Assembly: GCA_963377175.1 (NCBI GenBank)
Contig: CAUJNA010003294.1
Location: 1,668,501 to 1,732,500 of the forward strand
Length of the DNA stretch: 64,000 nucleotides
Direction of reading: 5' to 3'
From: Effrenium voratum
Lineage: Eukaryota > Sar > Dinophyceae > Suessiales > Symbiodiniaceae
Below, piece by piece: positions 24,086 through 35,032 of this stretch (position 1 is its first letter; each line of letters begins with the position of its first letter). The position numbers were made by a program, and so were the translations under genes. The notes beneath the pieces are model-generated. The model worked only from the letters and a program-made list of their open reading frames with translations. It did not search any database and was not told where the DNA came from.

Positions 24086-24089
24086 TCCT

Positions 24090-24275
24090 TCCAACCTAGG
24101 TGTCCTTTAGGAAATGGCTCTGGGTTTCCCTGGTAGATGATCTGCAACCACCAGGTCAACCAGGAATCGCCCTCTATTTTTCCACCAAAAACACCAAAAA
24201 CCACCAAAAACACAAAAAAACACGAAAAACACTAAAAACCACCAAAAACACTAAAAACCAACAAAAAAAAAAAGT
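24090..24275. mobile_element. Second intronic repeat family, copy 2, running into (accaaaaac)n
   Basis: aggtgtcctttaggaaat, then aaccaccaggtcaaccagga and ctatttttccacc, as in the copies at 21267 and 30930. From 24181 it degenerates into an accaaaaacac tandem tract. It lies just downstream of the stop codon of the protease gene. Confidence 0.55.
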
Positions 24276-24313
24276 TGACACCTGTCTGCTTCCAAAGCTG
24301 CCGTGGGTCCTGT

Positions 24314-27300
24314 CTACAGCTTGGCCACCGGCAGCCCGGCTTGTGGGGACTGCATGGACACCGGGGCCACCGGGGACCTGGGCCGCTCCCCCAGCCGCAG
24401 CCGCGTCTTCAGCACCTCGTCCCGCTCCGCGCGGCGGCGGAAGGTCACCTGGCTTGGGGCTGCTTGGGGCCACCTGGCGTTTGGGGTGGATTGGTTTGGG
24501 GTTTGCTGGCTTATCGTGTGTTTGGGGGTCATCCATTGGTGTGTTGTTTTTTGGTGGACCCTAAAAGACACACGGGCAGCCCATCTACATGCGCAGGAAT
24601 CTACGTGGCTATGGCTCATTTTTTGTCTGCCTGGCCCCATTCTTTTTCTGGCTGGCCCCATTCTAAACCCAGGGAGCCGAATCTTTCTAGAAAACCTCCG
24701 GAAACCCAGGGAAACGGATCCGGTTTTTGGAAAGAACAATGGTTAAAAAGAATGGGGAATCAACCCTTAGAGAAACCAATCCACCCCAGACACAGGGGTA
24801 TGGCTCAAAATTAAAGAGCTGGAGTTACGCGGGTTTTAGTCTTTGGTTCAATTCACCAAGGTGCCATTTTGGTGCCACTTTTTTGAGCCGCAGCCACCAG
24901 AGATGGATGAACCCCAAACACACGATAAGCCACCAAACCCCAACTGGTGCTTCCGCTTGCTGGATGTGGTTTGTGAATAGTAGTAATAGGTTGTGCAAGA
25001 AGGGGTTGAACAAACAAGGAGATAGCTGAGGTGCAAGATGCCAAACAAAAACAAGTGCAATGTTTAGATGTTTGCAAACTTGCGACTTCCTTTGAGTGTT
25101 CATTGCAAACAATCCAACAGGTGGCACGCATTCCTTAAAAAAAAAAAAAAAACGAAGATCATCTGTGGGCCAGTGGGTCCTCCTCCGCTGGGGGGGGGGG
25201 GATACTTTCAATACGCTCCCTCTTCTTCTGGGGCCCATCGAAAGTTGCCTTAAATTGTCTGGGGCATCGCCACAAGTTGTAAGAAAGCCAATCATGCAAG
25301 CCCGCATTGCAGCTCGAGGCTCAGTACAGTGTGTTGATGGTGCGTCGAAAGACACCGGCGGCCATCCAAGATTAACAAACTAAATGTCAAAGGTTCCTTC
25401 TCTGGATGAAGATACCTGTCTATGAATTTCAATAGGCCTTAGTTTGGTGGTGGACATCAATCCCAACTAAATGCCGTCCACTAAGGAGTCCCTAATTAAA
25501 ACAAATCTCCACACGTCAAACCTAATGCTTCTTTGACTGTTCGGCTCCATACTGCAAACAACAAACTTCGTCTCCGGGTGAAAGCGAACTCCAGCCGAGG
25601 CTCCTCAACGGTTTCGCCAATCTGCTTCCTCAGGACACGGGAAAGCGCTCGGGGATTGCTGCAATGGCATGGGGCCGGTAAGAAAAGGGAACAAGCCTGG
25701 CCAATCTGCGGTCTCATCAGGCAACATGCCATGTATATGATTGACAATCCGGCCGGTGGCACTTGGGAACAGTGAGCTGTCAAACAGCCAGTCATCCAGA
25801 ATGCAAGGATAGTAGGTTCCTCATGGATTGGCGACACCTGGGAAGTTGAAAGACAAGGTCCCTTGCCCCGAGCCACTCAAAGAGACCAACTGCCACCCAT
25901 CAAGGCAGCGGGCAAAGCGTGCCAGTCTGTGCCAGTGCTCCAAAATGGAAATGGGCGCCAAAGGAGAATAGTGCGATGTTCCCAAATCGGGATGGGCCCT
26001 CTTCTTGAGGGGAATTCGGAAAGTACCTCAATGTCCTCCCCGGAGTGGATAACACTGCCGATAAGCTGCAAGTTCCACACATACGTGCTCACGCAAAAGC
26101 AATATGGGTGTGTCAGAATGAATAGGGGCTCTACATCGGGGGCGCTCCCTTGAGCTTCCCTGCAGTAATTTAAAGCAACCTACCTAAAAATGTGCGCCCA
26201 AAAAAAACGCATGACGTGTCAAGCGTCTCATCCACCAGTTCCATGAGATCATCCATGCTCTTTACCTGGGCAAAGGGCATTGGCCGCATCTGGCTCCGCC
26301 AGTTGCAAACAGCAACTTGCGGGTTGCTCAGTACAAACTGAACCATTCCTTGTGTCCTTTAAGCAAATGGGTTCATTTCCAGAAAAGTCCATGATTTGAC
26401 ATATCCGAGTGAGAAGCAGCACAAACCAACCTTGGGTAAAGTGCCCATTCCACGAACAGCTGCCGCGGGATTCTTGGTAGAAGACCCCTTCTTGCAGCGC
26501 TTTGGTGCCTTCGAGCACTGTATTCAAATATGCCAGCACTTGGGCCCAGTCGCCAAATAGCTCTTCTCATTTCAATTGATCGCAACCAGAAGCCCCTAAG
26601 CCCTAAACCCAACATCTGCAAACCCCAAACCCTAAACCCCATGGGTACCTCCGCAACCAGACCCCTCTCGCCGCGGCCGCTCGCCTGATGGCCTTCGATC
26701 GCCAGCAGCTCGTCCCCGATGATGATGCCCCTGGCCGCGCGGTAGGTGGGCAGCAGCCCCGCGGCATCCGCCGGGCTGCCGGGCTCGATCTTCAGCACCT
26801 CGGGCGGTGACATAGATGGGAGGGGCTAGGGGTCAAATATGCAACCAGAAAAATTGGAGCGCAGGTTGAGACGTCCGTGTTTCCAGTTACTAGGGGTCCA
26901 TTTTGGGTACCGATGTTCTAGGGTTCCATTTTGGGAACCAATGTTTGACCAACAGCCAAATCGGTTCCTTTCGGATTGTCCTTTGGTGCGAGCTCGGTTT
27001 ATTAGAACCCGCTTAGGATCGCTTAGGGACCCTGATTGAGGTATCAACGGAAGGCAATCCTGCATAGGTTCGGTTGAAACTACTGGTCTATGGTTCATTT
27101 GGAAGGGACGTGGAGCAACAAAAACCGAGGCTTGTCTGGCATCTCTCAAATTCAAGGACCCCTCCTGGTGGTTGGTTCCTCTTGATTTTCCCCTTCAAGC
27201 CATTCGAAGACAGGGACTCTATCATTCGAGACATCCTCATTCTTGCAAACAAACCGGACCTAGCTGTCCAATCCACGATGTCACGTGGGCCCTGGAGAAA

Positions 27301-30300
27301 GCATCCTCAAATATATGGCTGCGGCTCCAAAAAACCGGTACTAAACTGGAACCTGATAAGTGGAAACATGGACCCAAACCTGCGGTTTGCCCCTCCTGTT
27401 TAATTTCGAGCCACACCCATATCTCTAATCCACATGTTCAATCACCCAGCCTGGTTCAATTCCCCAAACTACGTGCCAACCCGGGCGCCAGCACGCCCTC
27501 GATCTTGCCCAGGCCCTGGCGTTCAGTCAAGCTCGACATGTTGTGCGTCCATTGGTCCGGCGCCAGGACCAAGCCCATGTAGGCGTGCTTGGCGTGGCCG
27601 TACTTGATGATCTGCCTTGGCTTGTCACGGGAGAGACTCGCTCAAAGCGGGCAGATACGTCAATACCGATGATTCCCCCGAGTCCCCGTGTGGGTCTGTC
27701 TTTCTTTGAGGGTACCCTTTTTGGGTTGGTGTCAAAAGGAAGCTAAAAGGGAAAACCATCTCTCTTTCTTTGGGGGGTGGTCCAACCTTTAACAAAGGAC
27801 ACACCCATGTATCCCCATGCTTCCAGCGGCCTGATCTTTGCCAGGCTGCTGAACAATACGCGCGACCGTGTCCGATGGGATGGCAAAGCCAACGCCCGCA
27901 AAGGCGCCCGAGGGGCTGGCGATCATGGTGTTCACGCCTATCGGCTCAGTCACAGGCTATTGGATCTTGATATATGGTTGTGGCTCGAAAATCGGTGCCC
28001 AAAATAGAACCCTGGTACATGGAAACATGGACTAAAACCTGCCGTCCAATTCCTGGTGGTTTCATCTTGACCCATACCCATATCACAGCCGGGATGTGAC
28101 ACACTTTGAGAAACTGCCATGTCAAGTCCAATGACCAACCGTGGCGCAGTCTGGCAAAGAGGGTGGACTTTGACATTCAAACTCCATCGGGGGATCTATT
28201 GAAACTGGCAATGCATCTGATTTTAATGCGGCTTCCTGCAAGGTCGATTCTTGAATTGCCGCGTTGCGCCTGTGCTGAGTTCAGTCAAAGGCATTGATAT
28301 ATAGTGTAAGACCTACCACAAGCTCAGTCGCCGAACGCTTACACGCAAAGAACCTTGAAAGGAACTTCCAGGTCCTACTCATGCTCGTGCTTGCCCCGAT
28401 GCAAGCGGCATTAGCTAATTCCACGCATGATGTTCACCCGTCTGTTGATTTGCATGTGGGATCAAGTCCGGACTCAAGGAACACGAAACGAAACTCACAA
28501 ACATGTCCTTCAAGATAGGATGGGGCAGGGTTGTGACTTCTGCAGGCAATGATTCGCGCTGAAAAGGATCCCTCCATTTGCTTAAGTCGCCTGGAAAAAA
28601 ATCCAGTAGTGATAGATTCCCTTTTAACACCAGGGGAAAATCAACAGATATTCTTAACCAAATGGAAGGATCCCAACCCGAAACCAACCGTCTCTCCAAG
28701 TCCGATGCCGATGCATTCGGGGCGCCGATGAAGCGGCCCCGGGCGTCCAGAAGCGGGCCCCCGGAGTTGCCGGGGTTGATCGCGGCGTTGGTCTGCACCA
28801 GGTTCCGCATCATGCCTGTTCATGTTCCCCAGGCTTCCACGGATTCGAACCCCAGCATAGGATGCTAAAATATCGGACTGACTGCGGTCAGTGAGTCGGG
28901 ATACACCAGGAAGTGGCTTGGCCCAAAGAAGTCCAAACTGTTTCTTTCCCACTAACATGTTCTGTCCGGAAACTGGCGACATGCTGTTCCGTCCAAGCTG
29001 CGCCCGGTGAGGCTGCGCATCTCTCGCCCCACACCGCTGATGATGCCGTTGGTGAGGGTCTGGTCCAAGCCAAAGGGGTTTCCAATGGCAAACACCTTCT
29101 GCCCCACCTGCCAACGTAGTCTCGTCGCGAAACCGCAGGGAAAGATTCGCAGAGCGCAGAAATGATCCATTCGAACACATGTACCTTGGTATAAAGAAGC
29201 GTCAACTCCCAACTGGCACGATCCGGAGAGCTGCACATGTGAAAGACATTTCGCGGCTGAAGCCATGAGAAGCCACAGATTTGAGCAAGATCCCCTATAT
29301 GTGTAGTGCTTAATATGCTTGATTTCCAACCCACGAAAGGAATGTTTGGAGGGACTAAGTCCAGCCTGCAGCTTGCTCGAAGACGCCCTCTCCTCAGTGC
29401 AGAGCTGCGACAAAGCCATTCGATTCAAGGCTACCTGCCAAAGTTTGCCTTGAAAAGACCAAATGCAGGGTTTTTGAGAACCCCAAGATAGACTTAAAAC
29501 CAGGGGTGGTGCATTCCCCCCAAAAGGAGAACCCCTGGCTTGAAGTCTATCTTGGGGTAGTCAAAAAGTGGAACCCTGACCAAATGGGCATGTTGATGCA
29601 AACCACGTGCAATGAATGAGTCAGAAGTTGCCCACATGTTGCGCCGTGTCCGATGGTCTTGCCAGGAAATGCCTCGACAATTATCTAGTACCCATTTGTG
29701 TGCAAAGCACGTGTCCACTAAGCTAAATGTCTACAAACATTGCTTCCTTTAACATTGATCAAGCGTCAAACATGTGTGGAAGAATTGTCGCCTGGAGTTC
29801 ATTGCAGCGCTCACAAGCGCTTTCTTCACTACAGACATTCAAGTTCTCGACCATTGACCTCCTGCTCTACAAAATGGCCCCATTGCCCATGTCCTCAACA
29901 ACCGTTCGGCTGCATCATATGCATACTTGCCATAACAAAAAGCGCTTGCGCAAGGACCATGTTTGGCTTTGTGAGGTCATGTGAGCCAAGATGGAAATGT
30001 GCGATTGCTGCAAAGAACCTGGGGAAATTAGGGAGTTGCCTGATTTTTGGTGGGAAACTTAGCGATCAGTCATTTCTGTATGCCCGGCATGCAGGACATG
30101 CGTCAAACCGTCGACTCAATATCTCTTTGAAATCAACCTTTGAATCAGGAATGCTGAGCACCAAACCAAGACATCCTTTGCCGATCGCTCTTTGCCTAAA
30201 TATATTGACCCTCCATCCCGGTCTACCATTCACACGAATCTGAGCCAGCGTGGATGTAGGTTCATCAGAGTTTGGCTGTCAACTCCGCATCCGTCTGAAA

Positions 30301-33300
30301 CAGGCGAAACTGACCAAAGTGCCCTCACGGATATCAACAAGTGGAAGAAATAAAAAGCACAACATTTTTATTACAGCTGCGGGGAATCGATGTTTCACTT
30401 CATCAAGCAGCGGCTGTTGACATCTGACAACACCTGGTGATATGCCTGAAATTGTTTTTCAATTTGCACCTTTGTAAGTGTCTCCAGGCATTTCATATGG
30501 GTTTCACATTCACAAAACCTATCAGTGGCACAATGTGCTTTTGATGAGAGCTATGAGAGCCGCAATGTGCTATGCCATGGGGGTCCGCGTGCCCATGCTG
30601 TTTCCTGACTTCAAATCCGGGTGGAATTTGTCCTGGAAGTCTGCAAGAGCCTTTACTTTTTTCGGCCAGCCGTGTGTAGAAATATCTCCGTTCATGGGCT
30701 TTCGCAACCACTTCCAGTATCAAAGCAAGCCTATTGCCATAAACACCACAATATTCCGTGTCCAAAAAACGGGAAAAAAGACCAACACCCACCAAACGAT
30801 TGCCAGAATTACCACATGTTTGTCTTGTCCAGGTAAAAGAAAGACGCACCAAATGGTTGCCAGGACTACTGCAATTTGTCTTGTCCAAAATGAAAAAAAC
30901 AAAAACCACACAAAAGGATTGCCATCATAGGTGTCCTTTGTGGAAAATAGATTGCCCTGGTAGATGATTGAACCACCAGGTAAACCAGGGCCTTCTATTT
31001 GTTTAAGCAAACCTACCAAGAAGGACATCTGTTGACATCTGTTGACAACACCTGGTGATATGACTGAAACTGTTAAAAAAGAAAAAACATATGCGCCTTT
31101 GTGAGTGTCTCCAGGCATTTCACACTAGTTTCACTCTTCGCAAGACTTATCAGTGGCATCCCTGGAGATTTGGGTCAGTTCAGGGCCCGCTGGGATGGCC
31201 AGCGGCCAGCGGCTTCGCGGTGCGGCGCTGGCAGCGCAGCACTGCGAGGTCGCAGTCGGGCTCGGAGCCCACGAGCACGGCCTCCTGAGATGAGCTCGAG
31301 CTGGGGGGAGCTGGGGGAGCCGGGGGGAAGAGGAACATGGAGTTGGTGTTTCTTGTTCTTTTCTCTTTTTTTTTTTTGGGGGGGGGGGGGGTGAATCATT
31401 TGGTGTTTCTCTTTTTGTGTAAAGGAAAATTGGGGCGGGGGGGACATTTGTGTGAACATCTTAGATGTTTGAAAGATGTTGGGATTATCAAAACAACTCA
31501 TTCAAGAGGCATAAGTTAGCCTCATGGGGCCTTTCCACAGATGACTCTGGGCTGGGAATATGGGGGGACATCGGCAAAAGGGGAAGAACCCAACGACCAT
31601 GTCGGGGGTTGGATCAGGTATGGTGTTTGAAAGAGAGGAACATGGGGCTCGGAAAATCGGGGTTCGGAAATAAGGAGGCACGGGAAGTTTGTCAAACATA
31701 TTGTGCTTGAATGGTTTTCAGGTTGCAGGCCTAACCAGACATTGACCCCTGAAAAACGAGCTTCGGAAATTGGGGTTTGATCAGTTGATTCAGGATGCAT
31801 TGCTTTTAAATAATGGGGTGCTCAGGCGAGTTTAGACATCTGTTTGCAAATAGGAAACCGACAGATCTGAGGACAAGCCGAGATGCAGGTAGCCATGCAA
31901 GTAGGCGGGCGGGCTTTCATTTGGTACGAGCCGACCACTCTTGGTGGGGCCGCTTCTGGGAAAAACCAGTCACAAACTGTCCTCAGTATTTTACCATGGT
32001 CAAAGTCACCCCCTAAGTGGTGGGTTAAAGGGAGACAACTCCATTTCTGATTTTGACTTACACCAAAAGCAGAGATTTGGTTTTGGGCCTCCTGCGGAGG
32101 ATCCTTTTCCGCACTTCGGGTGCACCCCTGGGTGGGAAAGGGCATAAAAAAAATCGACCGGACCGTTCCTGGTGTGGATGATTCGGATTGGTTGGTGTGG
32201 GATTGGTGAGTTTGGGATTTCCTTCTCAACTTTGGAGTGGCTCAAGATAAGCGGCTTGATCAAGCTTTTAGTCTCTTGATTAGAGCACTGACCGTAAACA
32301 CGGACTGTTCAATCAAGTCACATGACCCCGCTTAGAGTCTTACGAACTTTGTGTTGATCGACCATGCCAATACTGCTTTTGGAGGCACGCAGTTTGGGCA
32401 ACCAACCCACCATGGCAGCGAACTATCCATGGAGTGAGAAAGACTCTGTGAGGGATTGGCACACATACTTGCACCGTAACAGAGATCCTTACATTATACA
32501 CCTGGCATTGCCTTGTAAATGGTGGTTTCCCCTTATTTTGGTGGACAAAGCCATGTTTCAAATGGGCAAAATGCATCTTTTAAGGAGCCCTGCCTAGTTT
32601 ACACTGAATGTCTGCTCAATCCGTGCTCCCGTTCTCCTGTGAGCTGTGGTCTGCAAAGGTCACAGTGGCACGATCCGCGTCCTGGCCAGCACTTGCTGCA
32701 ACCATGCAGACCCAAGGCAAGCAAGCTAAATGGCTGGTCAAAATCTCCTACCCCCGGTGAACATCCCAATCCAACCACTAAAATAGGTTCTAAAATGGGT
32801 GGTACACCTACCCCAAAATGGGATCCCAAAACGGTTTTCACCCACAGCCATATACTCAGCTTTCAACTAAGCCCAATTGTATCCGTGTAAACCCCAAACA
32901 GGTGCGGACAATGAGCTACGGAGTGCCTTTTTCCCAGTCTAGGTGGAAAGTGCCTGGCAGTGGCACAAACGTCACAGAGCCGATCTGCAGTTTGGTTTAC
33001 CCATTGCTCCAAACATAGGGAGCAACACACATAGCTGCGCCATCTTGCTGGCAAACGCGCACGTGAGAAAAAAACGCATGTGCCCTGATTCTTACAGCTG
33101 TATGTGCCCAGTGTTGTGTGTTACTTTTCTTTCTGAGTGGGGCAGGCCTGATGCCTGGTCGGATGTCAAGTGCGTGGTGTTTGTTTTCCCTTTAAATTTG
33201 CATTGACGTATCAAACCCTTCCGCGAAACCTTCCGCGAAGCTTCCGCGATGTGAAGGGCACCTTCCGCGAGCATGTTTCTATATAAGCTTGCATAAGTGC

Positions 33301-35032
33301 TTCCGCGGGCCTTCCGCAGGCAAGTTGCTTCTGGAAACTTAGGAAGGTAGCTTCCGCGAGGGACTTCGTGTGCACGGTTTGCTAGCAAACGTGCTTGGCA
33401 ACAACCACCCAATCGACATCAAACTACTATGTGCAACAATGTCCCTTCTGCGAGCTTCCGCGGGAAAAACACCTTCCGCAAACCTTCCGCGAACCTTCCG
33501 CGGCTGCAGTGCGCGCTACCTTTTGTGTCGATATGTCAACATCTATACATGTTTGCTTGAGCGGACATAAAAACCGCTACTCAAGTACTTTAATTCCTTG
33601 GCTCCTAATTTGCCTTCCAGCAATGCTGCTTGGGAGGGGTGCAATGCAGCGCGATTCACTAGCTGTCCATCGATTTTGGTCTACCCTCTTTCCAGCAACC
33701 GTGGAAGTGGACAGGGGGCTTCCCTAAAAGGAATGTAGTTTGCCAAATCCCTCCTGTCAGCCTCCATGATTCTTGTACAGAACAAGTACCCCTTTCATTT
33801 CGCGGGTGACGCCAAACCGAAAATATCCGAAAACCTGATCGGTGCCCATCGCAAGTGCTGATGCTTGCCTACCTCTATTTCTCCTTCAAACATCGCCCCA
33901 AAAGGAAGCTCACCTCAGGCGATGTCAAAAACCAGGGTGGATGAAACCTAGAGAACATCTCGATGCCATGGCCTTGATGACGTGGAAGTTGGTGACGATG
34001 TGCTGCTCGTCCCACAAGAAGCCGCTACCGGTTCCCTGGGGCACCTCCTCCGAGGCCATAGAGAGGCCGCGGGTGCCCATGACCAGGCCCTGCCTCGGAT
34101 TTCACCCACTCGGAGCCGCCGACTCGCCGGTTCGGCTGGGCCTTTTTCTTATTGCAAACTGGTTTGGCGCCTCTTGAAATAGACATAAATATGTGATCGC
34201 AGAGCGTCTGGTGGGCGAAGGTGTTGATGTGAACCACTGCACCGCTGCATCGCTCAAACAAAGCCACCGTCTGGCGCTCCTGAGCCAGCGAAAACGCGGT
34301 CCATTTGGATTCGGTGAGTCGTGAGCCATTAGCTCTGGATGGCTCCGGATTCTTCGTTTGTGGAACCGACTTGATCCGAGTGCATGGACTAGCCCAACGC
34401 ATGGACTAGCCCAACTGGATCACGACCCGCGCGTGTGAATCCCCACAGCTCAAATCTTAGCCGGTGCTTCCGAAAGAACCTCCGAATCGGAGCTTCAAGT
34501 GCTGAACCCTCGAAGGGGTGCTTTGGACATGCACCTTGAGTTGGCAGTCGTGCGTGAGGCTGAAGGAATGATGCTCGCAAGACTCGCCTTTCTGAGCAGG
34601 CCATGGCTCTCAACCACCCTTTTGGCCATGGGCCAAAAGCCCAATCGTACCCCCAGTGAACATTCCAATCCCCACTAAAATAGGTTCAAAAAAGGGTGGT
34701 GAGTTCACCTACCAACCAAGAATGGCTGTGGATCAAAAATGGGTACCCAAAATGGAACCCCGGTAAATGGAACCCATGACTAAAACAGGCGGTCCAATTT
34801 CTGGTGGTTTAGTTTTGACCCACAAATGGTAGCATTGGTTTTGACAACCCTCGACCTTCGACCCCCCTGCCTCCTCGGTCAGCTCCTCCTCCGCTCGCGC
34901 CGCGCGCGGCGCCACAAGCGCCAGCGCCGCCCCAGCGCCCAGCTGCGCGGCAGCCAGCGCCCGGGGCGGACGCGGCGCGCGCGGCGCGAAGGCTCGGGGC
35001 ACGGCCCGGAAGGCGCGCCAGAAGCGGCGCAT
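24314..35032 (-). CDS. HtrA/Deg-family serine endoprotease with one PDZ domain, 14 exons
   Basis: Exons, 5' to 3': 35032-34853, 34279-34199, 34089-33973, 32681-32637, 31284-31207, 29392-29366, 29107-29002, 28815-28726, 27937-27850, 27615-27489, 26798-26685, 26265-26225, 26054-26027, 24448-24314. All phases agree and give 418 codons. Residues 1-47 are Arg/Ala-rich with a hydrophobic stretch ending ARA|EEE, like an organelle presequence with a second sorting signal. No N-terminal ER signal precedes it, so mitochondrion rather than peridinin plastid is my guess. The trypsin-like domain has catalytic His ([10 protein letters not shown], ~123), Asp (DCDLAVLR, ~153) and Ser (NPGNSGGP, ~229), with [15 protein letters not shown] between. 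The PDZ domain (about 300-405) includes [18 protein letters not shown] and [14 protein letters not shown]. The family degrades or refolds damaged proteins. The end of exon 5 and the whole of exons 6, 12 and 13 are the least certain. Confidence 0.88.
26593..26642 (+). repeat. Interstitial telomere-like repeat
   Basis: Degenerate ccctaaa copies (cctaagccctaaaccca, then ccaaaccctaaacccc) inside the intron after protease exon 11. CCCTAAA is the plant/dinoflagellate-type telomere unit. Confidence 0.6.
26828..26956. mobile_element. Introner-like element, diverged (family 1-related)
   Basis: Starts near gaggggctaggggtcaaata, ends tttgaccaacagcc. It has an internal partial duplication (ttccattttgggaacc and gtccattttgggtacc). 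Lies in the intron between protease exons 10 and 11. No clear target duplication. Confidence 0.5.
27317..27418. mobile_element. Introner-like TIR element with ATAT target duplication
   Basis: ggctgcggctccaaaa ... tttcgagccacaccc, flanked by ATAT at 27313-27316 and 27419-27422. Interior (gtggaaacatggacccaaacc) resembles the copy at 27976-28079. It lies in the same protease intron as 26828-26956. Confidence 0.65.
27976..28079. mobile_element. Introner-like TIR element with ATAT target duplication
   Basis: ggttgtggctcgaaaa ... cttgacccataccc, flanked by ATAT at 27972-27975 and 28080-28083. Lies in the intron between protease exons 8 and 9, 35 bp from exon 9. Confidence 0.7.
29483..29557. repeat. 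Fold-back (inverted repeat) element
   Basis: CCCCAAGATAGACTT and AAGTCTATCTTGGGG form a perfect 15-bp inverted repeat, with an inner ccaggggt/acccctgg pair, so the ~75-bp stretch can fold into a long hairpin. The adjoining ggggtagtcaaaaagtgg recurs inverted at 58301-58318, so it is probably part of a dispersed element. It lies in a protease intron. Confidence 0.7.
30420..31155. repeat. Intronic duplication with tandem repeats
   Basis: 30430-30530 (acacctggtgatatg, then gtgtctccaggcatttca and tatcagtggc) is duplicated with divergence at 31045-31155. Between them, 30765-30925 holds about 2.5 copies of a ~60-bp unit (rtttgtcttgtcca, ccaaayggttgcca). Confidence 0.65.
30930..31030. mobile_element. 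Second intronic repeat family, copy 3
   Basis: aggtgtcctttgtggaaaat, ttgaaccaccaggtaaacca, aagaaggacat. Same order of blocks as at 21267-21369. Lies in the intron between protease exons 5 and 6. Confidence 0.55.
32732..32849. mobile_element. Introner-like TIR element (family 1)
   Basis: ggctggtcaaaatctc ... ggttttcacccacagcc with the shared core (cccaatccaaccactaaaat, ctaccccaaaatgggatccc). Flanks aaat/atat may be a decayed 4-bp duplication. Lies in the intron before protease exon 4, 50 bp from its acceptor. Confidence 0.75.
33215..33512. repeat. Cluster of CTTCCGCG motifs
   Basis: About 11 copies of cttccgc(g/a) at irregular spacing within 300 bp of a protease intron. Related ccttccgca motifs occur in the 61-bp satellite and near 59900-59940. 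Confidence 0.7.
34624..34850. mobile_element. Introner-like element (family 1), interrupted by a second element
   Basis: ggccatgggccaaaag ... ggttttgacaaccc with the family core (ccccactaaaataggttca). The end abuts protease exon 1: the intron begins GAGGGTTGTCAAAACC, so the splice donor lies within a few bases of the element end. Confidence 0.7.
34724..34824. mobile_element. Nested introner-like element with AATGG duplication
   Basis: Inserted in the element at 34624-34850. ggctgtggatcaaaaatggg ... ggtttagttttgacccaca, with AATGG at 34721-34725 and again at 34825-34829. Interior matches the 27317 and 27976 copies (aaatggaacccatgactaaa). Confidence 0.75.

Noticed and set aside
24174..24536. 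Minus ORF FFFCWFLVFLVVFSVF
   Set aside because: Hydrophobic translation of the accaaaaac repeat, downstream of the protease stop.
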